Below are positions 30,553-38,562 of a DNA stretch of 43,828 bases, in pieces (position 1 is the stretch's first letter; each line of letters begins with the position of its first letter). The position numbers and the translations under genes were made by a program. This DNA comes from DAISJM01 sp036821485. Lineage in GTDB: Bacteria > Verrucomicrobiota > Kiritimatiellia > CAIQIC01 > JAGNIJ01. The stretch is taken from NCBI GenBank assembly GCA_036821485.1, contig DAISJM010000028.1, positions 1-43,828 of the forward strand, read 5' to 3'. The notes under the pieces are model-generated. The model was not told the origin of the DNA and made no database searches. It saw only the letters and a list, made by a program, of their open reading frames with translations.

Positions 30553-31166
30553 ACGCCTCTGCTTCGTTCGATGAAAAGCTTCACCTTGGCCATATCTTTC
30601 TCACGTGGCTGCAACTGAACACCTGAACTGACGTCCACGCCCCACGGCTCCACCTGGCGAATGGCCTCACGCACATTCTCCGGCGTCAAACCGCCGGCCA
30701 GCACAACGGGGGTCTTCACAGACTTCACCAACTTCCTGGCCGCCGCCCAGTCGGCAGTAACGCCCGTGCCGCCCGGCAAAGTGGCACTGTAACTGTCCAC
30801 TAGGAACGCGTCAACGTGATAGGCCCCCAGGCGCGAGAGGTCGGTCTTGCCGGGATAGACCACCTTCCAAACACGCACCGGTATCCGGGCCGCCACGGAC
30901 GGGCCTTCGTCACTGTGCAACTGCACCACGTCCAGCCCCACCATTTCTGTCACGCGAATGACATCGACTGCCGGGGCATCAACAAACACGCCCACCTTCA
31001 GGATGTCCTTCGGCAAATGCCGGACCCACGCGGCCACGTCGGCCGGCTCCACGTGCCGCTTCGAAGACTTCCAGAATACAAATCCCATCGCATCGGGCTT
31101 CAACGCGGCGACGGCTTCAACATCGCGCGCAGAACACAGGCCGCAGATTTTTACATGTACCGGCAT
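30549..31166 (-). CDS. trpF: Phosphoribosylanthranilate isomerase
   Basis: A 205-residue TIM-barrel enzyme of tryptophan synthesis that rearranges N-(5-phosphoribosyl)anthranilate. V-K-I-C-G-L near the N-terminus carries the catalytic Cys, D-A-M-G-F-V-F-W-K-S-S-K-R is the phosphate/substrate strand, V-Q-L-H-S-D-E-G follows, and the catalytic Asp region is D-S-Y-S-A near residue 125. L-A-G-G-L-T-P-E-N-V and G-V-D-V-S-S-G-V-Q complete the barrel. It starts three bases after trpC and overlaps trpB by four bases. Confidence 0.95.
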   Translation of the reverse strand: MPVHVKICGLCSARDVEAVAALKPDAMGFVFWKSSKRHVEPADVAAWVRHLPKDILKVGVFVDAPAVDVIRVTEMVGLDVVQLHSDEGPSVAARIPVRVWKVVYPGKTDLSRLGAYHVDAFLVDSYSATLPGGTGVTADWAAARKLVKSVKTPVVLAGGLTPENVREAIRQVEPWGVDVSSGVQLQPREKDMAKVKLFIERSRGV

Positions 31167-31169
31167 GTC

Positions 31170-31964
31170 CTACTCCATCCCCGGCGCGATCCCCACCATC
31201 AGCGAGCGGACGGCGTCGACCAGATCCGGCTGCCGCAGCAGGTGCTCACCGACAAGAATCGCCTGCACCCCTGCCGCCTTAAGCCGACGCACATCATCGG
31301 CGGAACGAATCCCGCTCTCGCTCACTACCAGCGCATCGGGTCCCGCGCGCCCAACCAATGACAGGCTGGTTTCCAGCGAAACCTTGAACGTCTTCAGGTC
31401 GCGATTGTTGATGCCGATGCAGCGTACACCGCTCTCCACGGCCCTCTCCATCTCGGCGGCGTCATGGACCTCCAGCAACGGCTCGACGCGCGCTTCGGCA
31501 CAGCACGCGGCAAAACGCTTCAGGGCTGCATCGTCCAGCACGGCGGCAATCAGCAACACGGCCGACGCGCCAACGGATGCCGCATGCCACACCTGCCACT
31601 CATCGACCACAAACTCCTTGTAGAGTAACGGCAGCGTCACCGTGCTGCGCACCTGCCGAAAATCACCTTCCCCCCCACCGAAGTACTTGCCATCCATCAG
31701 CACGGAGACCGCCTGCGCGCCCGCGGCCTGGTAGGCGGCTGCAATCCCGGACGGATCGAACGGGTCGCGGATCACTCCGGCCGAGGGCGAACGATGCTTC
31801 ACCTCGGCGATCAGTCCCATGGGCACCGAGGCCAGTGACCGGGCGAACGCCGGCGGCGCCGGCCGCGCCAGCGACCCGGCGCGAAGCTTGTCCAGCGGAC
31901 GCACTTTCTTTGCCTCCGCCACCTCGCGCCGCTTGTCGGCCACAATCTGTTGAAGAATATTCAC
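31170..31964 (-). CDS. trpC: Indole-3-glycerol phosphate synthase
   Basis: A 264-residue TIM-barrel enzyme making indole-3-glycerol phosphate. Markers are K-R-R-E-V near residue 12, the substrate strand L-I-A-E-V-K-H-R-S-P-S-A-G (about 52-64), V-L-M-D-G-K-Y-F-G-G, L-L-Y-K-E-F-V-V-D-E, and I-G-I-N-N-R-D-L-K-T-F. The start codon is GTG at 31964, three bases after the prfB stop. First of three contiguous trp genes (trpC-trpF-trpB); no trpE, trpD or trpA is seen nearby. Confidence 0.95.
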   Translation of the reverse strand: MNILQQIVADKRREVAEAKKVRPLDKLRAGSLARPAPPAFARSLASVPMGLIAEVKHRSPSAGVIRDPFDPSGIAAAYQAAGAQAVSVLMDGKYFGGGEGDFRQVRSTVTLPLLYKEFVVDEWQVWHAASVGASAVLLIAAVLDDAALKRFAACCAEARVEPLLEVHDAAEMERAVESGVRCIGINNRDLKTFKVSLETSLSLVGRAGPDALVVSESGIRSADDVRRLKAAGVQAILVGEHLLRQPDLVDAVRSLMVGIAPGME

Positions 31965-31967
31965 GGG

Positions 31968-33090
31968 CTAGGCCGGTTCCTTTTCGCGATTCTGCTTGAG
32001 ATACGCCTCGATGAACATATCCAGATCGCCATCGAGTACCGCCTGCACATTGCCGGTTTCCGTCTCGGTGCGGTGATCCTTCACCATGGTATAAGGCTGC
32101 AGCACATAGGAACGGATCTGGTGACCCCAGGCGATCTCGCCTTTCTCGCCGTAGAACTTCTCCATCTCCTTCCGTTTCTTGTCCATCTCGTACTCGTACA
32201 GCTTGGCCATCAGCATCTTCATTGCGCGGTCGCGATTGCTGTGCTGGGAACGCTCGGCCTGGCAGGCCACGACGATACCCGTCGGCAGATGTGTCAGGCG
32301 GATGGCCGAATCAGTCTTGTTGACGTGCTGCCCGCCCGCGCCGCTCGATCGATAGGTATCCACCCGAAGATCGTTGTCATCGATCTGAATATCAATCGTT
32401 TCATCCACTTCGGCCACAACATCGAGTGAGGCAAACGAGGTGTGCCGACGCTTGTTCGAATCGAACGGACTGATGCGCACGAGCCGGTGTACGCCGCGTT
32501 CGGCCTTCAGGTAGCCGTATGCAAAGGGCCCCGTGACGAGGATCGTGACACTCTTCACCCCGGCTTCTTCACCTGCGAGATAATCGAGGACGCTGACCTC
32601 GTATCCGTGGTCCTCGCAATAACGCCGGTACATCCGCAACAGCATGTCGGCCCAATCGCACGACTCCGTGCCGCCTGCGCCCGCGTGGAGACTGAGGTAG
32701 GCATTGCTGGCATCGAACCTTCCGCTCAGCAGTGCGCGCAGCTCAAGATCGCTGAAGGACTTCTCCGCGTGATGAAGTTGAACGTCAATCTCCTTCAACA
32801 CGGCCGCTTGCTGCGCGGGATCCGTTTCGGCCTCCGCGAGTTCCAGGAGGACGGAGGCCTCTTCGGCATCTTTGGAGATGGCGTCGAAGGGGTCCAACAC
32901 CGCGCGGACGGCGTTGGTGCGGGCGATGACTTCCTTCGCCTTGAGCTGGTTGTTCCAAAAGGTGGGCGTTGTGGCCTGGGCTTGAAGATCGCTCAATTCC
33001 TGGCGGCGGTGGTCGACGTCAAAGATAACCTCGCATTTCCTGGAGGTGCCTGCGGACCGTCTGCAATCTATCCTGAAGATCGCTCAACAT
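31968..33090 (-). CDS. prfB: Peptide chain release factor 2 with +1 programmed frameshift
   Basis: RF2 of about 373 residues, which reads UAA and UGA. The gene is split by the classic autoregulatory frameshift. The ATG at 33090 begins a 23-codon frame ending in C-T-T T-G-A at 33019-33021. A +1 shift there (CTT TGA C read as CTT then GAC) joins it to the main frame, which is open through the ATG at 32996 to the stop at 31968. The joined peptide reads R-G-Y-L then D-V-D-H. The SPF anticodon-like motif (I-S-P-F-D) and the G-G-Q hydrolysis motif (G-A-G-G-Q-H-V) are intact. A GGGAG ribosome binding site precedes the ATG. Starting at 32996 would miss the first helical segment. Head of a long operon with trpC-trpF-trpB-yicC-gmk-coaC-coaB. 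Confidence 0.95.
33018..33033 (-). promoter_or_regulatory. prfB +1 frameshift site
   Basis: Codons 20-24 read CGA GGT TAT CTT TGA followed by C. GAGGT is a Shine-Dalgarno-like stimulator placed as in the E. coli site (AGGGGG TAT CTT TGA C). The CTT slippery codon and the UGAC stop context are identical to the known site. Low RF2 lets ribosomes shift and make RF2. Confidence 0.93.
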
Positions 33091-33187
33091 GCTCTAATCT
33101 CCCGCCGACGCGGCTTTTCACCTTGTGGGGCCGCGAACCAGTCGTGCTTTCTATAAGGTAAGAGAAGCCGGGCGGTCGATCATATTC

Positions 33188-34780
33188 TCAGGCCCGGCGG
33201 GCATCCGCGCGTCCCTGCCGCAGCGCGACGATGACGCCCAGCAGCGCGATGATGGCGCATGATCCGGCAAACAGGTCGCCATGCCGTGTGTAGAAGGTAA
33301 GCCGCGCAAGGGCCTGCGGCACATCCAGCTCGAAGGTCTGGTAGCCGGCGACTCGCACCTGCCCATCCGGGCCCGCAAGGACCCCGCGCACACGCCCGAA
33401 CCGGTCGATCACGCACGACACGCCCGTGTTCGTCGCGCGCGCCGCGGGAACATTGTTTTCCACGCAGCGGAAGATGCACTGGATCATCTGCTGGCGCGAT
33501 GCGCTGGATGGATCGAACCATGCATCGTTGGTCTGGTTGATCAGCAGACGCGCACCGTTGCGCACGCATTCGCGCGCCAGCTTGGCCATGGTGTCCTCGA
33601 AACAGATCAGCACCGAGAACGTAATGCCCGGCGGCGACAGGTCGAATACCGCACTGAAGAAACCCGGGGAGAAACTTTCCTGGATCGGTGTCAGCGCCTT
33701 TATGAAGGATGCATACGGCTGGAATGGAATGTACTCGCCGAAGACAACCAGATGGCGTTTATTGTAGGCGCCGACAATGGCCCCGTCCCTGTCGAAGAGA
33801 AACGAACTGTTGTAGTAGCGCGGCCCGTCGTCGTTCCACTTGGTATCCATCGAGCCGACCAGCAACGGCACGCCGTTGGAGACCATTTCGTAGACCAGAC
33901 CGAGGCTGGTCTCACTATATCGCACATCATCCGGGACGGCAGTCTCCGGCCATACGAGAAGGTGCAATCCCTCCGCATGCGCTGCCGAGGTCGTCAGGTC
34001 GCGCAACCGCCCGTAGATCATATCCACCGTGTCCGATGTCCACTTATCGTCCTGCGGAATATTCGGCTGGATCAGCGCCACGCGCAACTTGCGCGATTCC
34101 ACGACGTCGTTCTTCATCACCGACCATCCAAGCGTAACGCAGCCCGCCATCGCGAGAAAGCCGAATATGATTTCCGGATGAAAGCGCGTGCGGCGCCATC
34201 CATGCACTGCATAGCGGAGCATCGTGAGTGTCGCCGCAAGATTCACAAACACCACGAGTGCGGATACGGCGTACACCCCGCCCCAGCGCGCAATCTGGAT
34301 CAACGGCGTGCTGCGATATTGCGTCGCCCCCAGCGGATTCCACGGGAATCCGGTCAACAGGTTGGACCGCACATATTCGGAGCCCGCCCAGACCGCGGCG
34401 CCCAGCAGCATGAGTGCCAGATTTCTCCACCAGGTCGCCCCACCAAACCGCCGGGTCCATGCCGCAAACACGACCGCAATCGGTATGAAATAGAGTGCGC
34501 AGTAGAGGCTCAGGATGATCCAGCCCACCACCGTCACATGCGTGAGCCACTGGATCGACGTGAGCCAGCAACACGCACCGGCCAGAAGACCCAAACGCGC
34601 CGCGGACCGTGTATCGGTCTGCCGCACCGCCAGCAGCAGCGGCACCAAGCCCAGCCAGGCCGCACCCCACCACTCCAGCGGAGGAAACGCCGCCGAGACA
34701 AGCAGCCCTGAAACCGCCGCAGCCAGCCGCGGTATCCAGCGCTCGATCTTTGGACTGAGTTTCATGATCAGCGCGGACAT
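33188..34780 (-). CDS. lnt: Apolipoprotein N-acyltransferase
   Basis: A 530-residue integral membrane enzyme that N-acylates the N-terminal cysteine of lipoproteins, the last step of lipoprotein maturation. Several hydrophobic helices fill residues 15-220, followed by a periplasmic nitrilase-like domain. The catalytic triad is visible: Glu in L-V-W-P-E-T-A (about 280), Lys in G-A-Y-N-K-R-H-L (about 341) and Cys in L-I-C-F-E-D (about 393). A C-terminal membrane helix follows. Two near starts exist (34780 and 34765); no clear ribosome binding site decides. It is 97 bases upstream of prfB. It implies an outer membrane, which fits a Gram-negative-type cell. Confidence 0.93.
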   Translation of the reverse strand: MSALIMKLSPKIERWIPRLAAAVSGLLVSAAFPPLEWWGAAWLGLVPLLLAVRQTDTRSAARLGLLAGACCWLTSIQWLTHVTVVGWIILSLYCALYFIPIAVVFAAWTRRFGGATWWRNLALMLLGAAVWAGSEYVRSNLLTGFPWNPLGATQYRSTPLIQIARWGGVYAVSALVVFVNLAATLTMLRYAVHGWRRTRFHPEIIFGFLAMAGCVTLGWSVMKNDVVESRKLRVALIQPNIPQDDKWTSDTVDMIYGRLRDLTTSAAHAEGLHLLVWPETAVPDDVRYSETSLGLVYEMVSNGVPLLVGSMDTKWNDDGPRYYNSSFLFDRDGAIVGAYNKRHLVVFGEYIPFQPYASFIKALTPIQESFSPGFFSAVFDLSPPGITFSVLICFEDTMAKLARECVRNGARLLINQTNDAWFDPSSASRQQMIQCIFRCVENNVPAARATNTGVSCVIDRFGRVRGVLAGPDGQVRVAGYQTFELDVPQALARLTFYTRHGDLFAGSCAIIALLGVIVALRQGRADARRA

Positions 34781-34830
34781 GTTAATTGAATATGGAAGCT
34801 TTGCAACTGCTCAACAAAGGGCGGGAAGGC

Positions 34831-34859
34831 TTGAAGTTTTCGACAAAGCGATGTTTATA
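34831..34859 (+). promoter_or_regulatory. Weak candidate promoter for the bactofilin-like gene
   Basis: TTGAAG (34831-34836), 17-base spacer and TTTATA (34854-34859), or with longer spacing TATATG. The spacing is good but the -10 match is poor. It lies between the divergent lnt gene and the gene starting at 34901. Confidence 0.3.
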
Positions 34860-34900
34860 TGCCTTTCGACGACTCGCGCGATGAACGACGGAGGGAAGCC

Positions 34901-35410
34901 ATGCAGGACATGAACACAGCGCCCGTGCAAAAGTCATCAAAATTCGGATGCCTTCTGGGTTGCGGCCTCGGCTGCACGGTTGTCACCTTGCTCGCCATCA
35001 TCATCCTCTTCTTTGTCGGACGCATCGTGGTGAAGCAATACAACACCGTCATGGAACGCTTCGAGCGTGAGGGCTATCGCAAGATTGAGCAACAGGTCAT
35101 TGTGGTGAACGAACGCATCACCGAGCCGACGATTTTCGTCGGCCAGTCGGTCTCCATCCGCAAGGGCAGCGACCGGGGCATTGCCATGCTTTGCCAGACC
35201 GCGGACATCGATGGGCGCATCGTGGGCAACGTTCACTTCTACGGTCAGACGCTCGTGGTAAAGAAGGATGCCGAGCTGATGCAGGACTTGGATTTGAAAG
35301 CCCAGTTTGTCGAAATCTATGGCGTAGTTCGCGGCAACATCACCGGCGTTTACCAGTTCATGAACAAGAAACCCGTGGCCACGGAAACGAACGCGCCCAC
35401 GACGCCCTGA
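34901..35410 (+). CDS. Membrane-anchored bactofilin-like protein
   Basis: A protein of about 169 residues with one N-terminal membrane helix (about residues 14-38, flanked by G-C-L-L-G-C-G-L-G-C) and a C-terminal region that may form a short beta-helix. The later part (about 85-155) alternates hydrophobic and polar residues in a bactofilin-like pattern (V-S-I-R-K-G, I-D-G-R-I-V-G-N-V, V-E-I-Y-G-V-V-R-G-N-I-T-G-V-Y). Bactofilins polymerise into cell-shape filaments. This similarity is by eye and weaker than for the other genes. The start at 34901 has a strong GGAGGG site; an in-frame ATG at 34859 has none. It converges on secA with one base between stop codons. Confidence 0.6.
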   Translation: MQDMNTAPVQKSSKFGCLLGCGLGCTVVTLLAIIILFFVGRIVVKQYNTVMERFEREGYRKIEQQVIVVNERITEPTIFVGQSVSIRKGSDRGIAMLCQTADIDGRIVGNVHFYGQTLVVKKDAELMQDLDLKAQFVEIYGVVRGNITGVYQFMNKKPVATETNAPTTP

Positions 35411-35411
35411 C

Positions 35412-38400
35412 TCACTTGCCGACGCCGTGGCACTTCTTGTACTTCTTACCGCTGCCGCACGGGCACGGATCGTTGCGCCCGACCTTGGGTTCGTCACGCC
35501 TGACCGGGGTACCCTTGGAAGCCAACGCCGCATCCAACGCCTGTTCGGCACCTGACGCGGGGGCCCGCCGGCTCGCCGCCGCCGGTGCCGCTGCCTGACC
35601 ACGACCCAACGTCGACACCTCGTCGTGGATGTACATCTGCGGCAACTCGGCCAGGAACGACTTGAACGCCTCGGCCGTCGTGGCCGAGCGGAACATCTTG
35701 TGCGAGACATCGCTCTTGATGCGGTCCATCAGGTCCGAGAACATCGTGTAGGCTTCGTGTTTGTACTCCACCAGCGGATCGCGCTGCCCATAGGCCCGCA
35801 GGCCCACGCCCTGCCGCAGCGTATCCATGTTTCGGAGATATTCCTGCCAATGCGTGTCGATCGCCTGAAGCAGAATCATCCGCTCCATGTGCTTCAATCC
35901 GTCGGGGTTTTCCAACCGCGCCTTGACTTCATACGCCTTGAACACGCGATCGGTCACCTTTGCCGCCAGCGCCGCGGCATCCTCAACCCCCGCCACATCA
36001 TCAACCTTCAGACCCACCGGGAAAGTCGTGTTCGCCCAGGCTGTGAAATGCTTCAGCGCATCCTCGTCCTCGTCGGCCAGCGCTTCCTCGGCCTTGGAGT
36101 GCACGACATCATCCACTACGTTGTAGAGGTGCGGGCGTGTATCGGGGCTGGCGACGATCTCACTGCGGAAGCTGTAGATGATCTCGCGCTGCTTGTTCAT
36201 CACGTCGTCATATTCGAGCGTGCGCTTGCGGATGGAGAAGTTGTGCTGTTCCACGCGGCGCTGCGCGGTCTCGATCGACCGGTTGAGCCACGGATGCTGC
36301 AGCACCTCACCCTCCTGGATGCCCAGCCGCTCCATGATACCCGCAATGCGGTCCGAGCCGAACAGGCGCATCAGGTCGTCTTCCAGCGAAATGTAGAATC
36401 GCGACGAACCAGGGTCGCCCTGCCGGGCGCAGCGCCCGCGAAGCTGGCGGTCGATCCGGCGCGCCTCGTGGCGCTCCGTGCCGATCACGTGCAGGCCGCA
36501 GGGTTTCTCCTGCAGCATCTTCCGCAACGTCGTGCCGTCCACCTTCTCATCCAGCTTGCGATTCGACGTGATGACATCCCGCGGAAGGTACACCACCCCA
36601 TCGCCCAGCTTGATGTCCGTGCCTCGGCCGGCCATGTTGGTGGCAATGGTGACGCCTCCACGCTGACCCGCCAGCGAAACGATCTCCGCTTCACGCGCGT
36701 GATTCTTCGCGTTCAGTACGTTGTGCGGAATACCCATGCGCCGCAGCATGCGACTGATCAGTTCGGAGGTTTCGACGGAGATCGTACCCACCAGCACCGG
36801 CTGGCCGTTCTTATGGCACTCCTCAATCTCCGCAATGATGGCGTTGTACTTCTCGCGCTGGGTCTTATAGATGTGATCGTCGCCATCCACGCGACGCACG
36901 GGCCGGTTAGTAGGTATGACCACCACGTCGAGCTTGTAGATCTGGTGGAACTCGTCCGCTTCCGTCTCGGCTGTACCGGTCATGCCGGCGAGTTTCTTGT
37001 AGAGGCGGAAATAGTTTTGGATCGTGATCGTGGCGAGCGTCTGCGTCTCGCGCTCAATGGTCACGCCTTCCTTTGCCTCGACGGCCTGATGCAACCCGTC
37101 GCTCCAACGGCGCCCCGGCATGAGTCGCCCGGTGAACTCGTCGACGATGATGACTTCACCGTCCTGCACGACATACTCCACGTCGCGCTCGTACACGCTG
37201 TACGCGCGAATGAGTTGATCGACCGCGTGGATGCGCTCGCTACGATCGGCAAATTGGTTCTGAAGCTCCTGCCGCTTCTCGATCTTCTGCTCTTCGGTCA
37301 ACGTGGCATCGCCATCCAGCACGGCCAGCGCGCTGACGAGGTCGGGCAACACGTAGGCGTCAGGATCGTTCGGGCTCAATGCTTCGCAGCCCTTCTCCGT
37401 CAGGTTCGCATCGTTGCCCTTTTCGTCGATGGTGAAATAGAGTTCCTCGCGCAGCGCCCGCGCGTTTTCCTTGTTCATGTCGATCAGCATCTGTGATTCG
37501 ACTTTCTCGATCAGGCGCCGGGTTCCGGACTCTTCCATCATGTGAAGAAGCTGCTTGTTCTTCGGCATGCCCTGCCGGACCTGGTAGAGCTTGGGCATCG
37601 CCTCGTCGTCCTGCTTGCGCTCGATCAGGGTGCGCGCTTCCTGCATCAGGCGGTTGCAGAGATCCCTCTGCCGTCGGATGAGGCGCTCGACGTGCGACTT
37701 CAACTCCTGGTACTGCGTCGTCGAATACGGCGCCGGGCCTGAGATGATCAGCGGCGTGCGGGCCTCGTCGATCAGGATGCTGTCAACTTCGTCGATGATC
37801 GCGAAGTGATGCCCGCGCTGCACCATCTCTTCGGGATGATAGGCCATGCCGTTGTCGCGCAGGTAGTCGAAGCCGAATTCGCTGTTCGTGCCGTAGGTGA
37901 TGTCCTTGGCATACTCGATGCGGCGCTCATCCGGCCGCATCTGGTTCTGGATACAGCCGACGGTCAACCCGAGATAACGGTACACCGTGGCCATCCACTC
38001 CGAGTCGCGGCGGGCCAGGTAATCGTTCACCGTCACAACATGGACACTCTGACCGGCCAACGTGTTGAGGTAGACCGGCATGGTCGCCACCAGCGTTTTG
38101 CCTTCGCCCGTCGCCATTTCAGCGATCTTGCCCTGGTGGAGAACGATGCCGCCGATGATCTGCGTATCAAACGGGACCATGTCCCACTTCAGCTTGTGGC
38201 CACAAACATCGGCCTCGGTGCCGACAAGACGGCGGCACGCGTTCTTCACCACGGCGAACGCTTCGCACATGATGTCGTCGAGGGTCTGACCGTTGCGCAC
38301 GCGCTCCCGGAACTCTTGCGTCTTCGCCTTGAGCTGTTCATCGGACAGTGACTGGAGTTGCTGCTCCAGCTCGTTGATGCGCGCGACGATCGGGCGCATC

Positions 38401-38456
38401 TTCTTCACATCGCGCTCGTTCTTTGTCCCGACGATCTTCTTAACAAGCCATTCCAT
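35412..38456 (-). CDS. secA: Preprotein translocase ATPase SecA
   Basis: A 1014-residue SecA motor that drives secretory proteins through SecYEG. Helicase-like motifs: Walker A M-A-T-G-E-G-K-T-L-V near residue 105, D-E-V-D-S-I-L-I-D-E-A-R-T-P-L near 210, and the second motor domain with G-R-G-T-D-I and Q-L-R-G-R-C-A-R-Q-G-D-P-G-S-S. The C-terminal zinc SEC-C motif (C-P-C-G-S-G-K-K-Y-K-K-C-H) is complete and is used for SecB or ribosome contact. It is longer than E. coli SecA (901), with an insertion near residues 245-370, a common feature of long SecA forms. I start at the ATG at 38456 (M-E-W-L-V-K-K); the frame upstream to 38543 is not family-like. Confidence 0.97.
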   Translation of the reverse strand: MEWLVKKIVGTKNERDVKKMRPIVARINELEQQLQSLSDEQLKAKTQEFRERVRNGQTLDDIMCEAFAVVKNACRRLVGTEADVCGHKLKWDMVPFDTQIIGGIVLHQGKIAEMATGEGKTLVATMPVYLNTLAGQSVHVVTVNDYLARRDSEWMATVYRYLGLTVGCIQNQMRPDERRIEYAKDITYGTNSEFGFDYLRDNGMAYHPEEMVQRGHHFAIIDEVDSILIDEARTPLIISGPAPYSTTQYQELKSHVERLIRRQRDLCNRLMQEARTLIERKQDDEAMPKLYQVRQGMPKNKQLLHMMEESGTRRLIEKVESQMLIDMNKENARALREELYFTIDEKGNDANLTEKGCEALSPNDPDAYVLPDLVSALAVLDGDATLTEEQKIEKRQELQNQFADRSERIHAVDQLIRAYSVYERDVEYVVQDGEVIIVDEFTGRLMPGRRWSDGLHQAVEAKEGVTIERETQTLATITIQNYFRLYKKLAGMTGTAETEADEFHQIYKLDVVVIPTNRPVRRVDGDDHIYKTQREKYNAIIAEIEECHKNGQPVLVGTISVETSELISRMLRRMGIPHNVLNAKNHAREAEIVSLAGQRGGVTIATNMAGRGTDIKLGDGVVYLPRDVITSNRKLDEKVDGTTLRKMLQEKPCGLHVIGTERHEARRIDRQLRGRCARQGDPGSSRFYISLEDDLMRLFGSDRIAGIMERLGIQEGEVLQHPWLNRSIETAQRRVEQHNFSIRKRTLEYDDVMNKQREIIYSFRSEIVASPDTRPHLYNVVDDVVHSKAEEALADEDEDALKHFTAWANTTFPVGLKVDDVAGVEDAAALAAKVTDRVFKAYEVKARLENPDGLKHMERMILLQAIDTHWQEYLRNMDTLRQGVGLRAYGQRDPLVEYKHEAYTMFSDLMDRIKSDVSHKMFRSATTAEAFKSFLAELPQMYIHDEVSTLGRGQAAAPAAASRRAPASGAEQALDAALASKGTPVRRDEPKVGRNDPCPCGSGKKYKKCHGVGK

Positions 38457-38491
38457 ACCCGTGCCGTTCGTCCTTTCCGGAAAAGGGCCAC

Positions 38492-38520
38492 AGAGTACGA
38501 CGATGCCCGTCTTTTTGCAA
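38492..38520 (-). promoter_or_regulatory. Candidate secA promoter
   Basis: Minus-strand -35 TTGCAA (38515-38520), 17-base spacer and -10 TACTCT (38492-38497). The -10 is weak. Transcription would start near 38485, about 30 bases before the secA ATG. Confidence 0.3.
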
Positions 38521-38562
38521 GCTACGCAGCCGCGCGGCGCCAAGGGGATTTCAAGGTGGGTT

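Noticed and set aside
34787..34814. Minus-strand promoter for lnt (TTGAGC, 16 bases, TATTCA)
   Set aside because: It would start transcription at the first codon, so it would need a leaderless message or the later ATG. The match is too weak to list as a feature.
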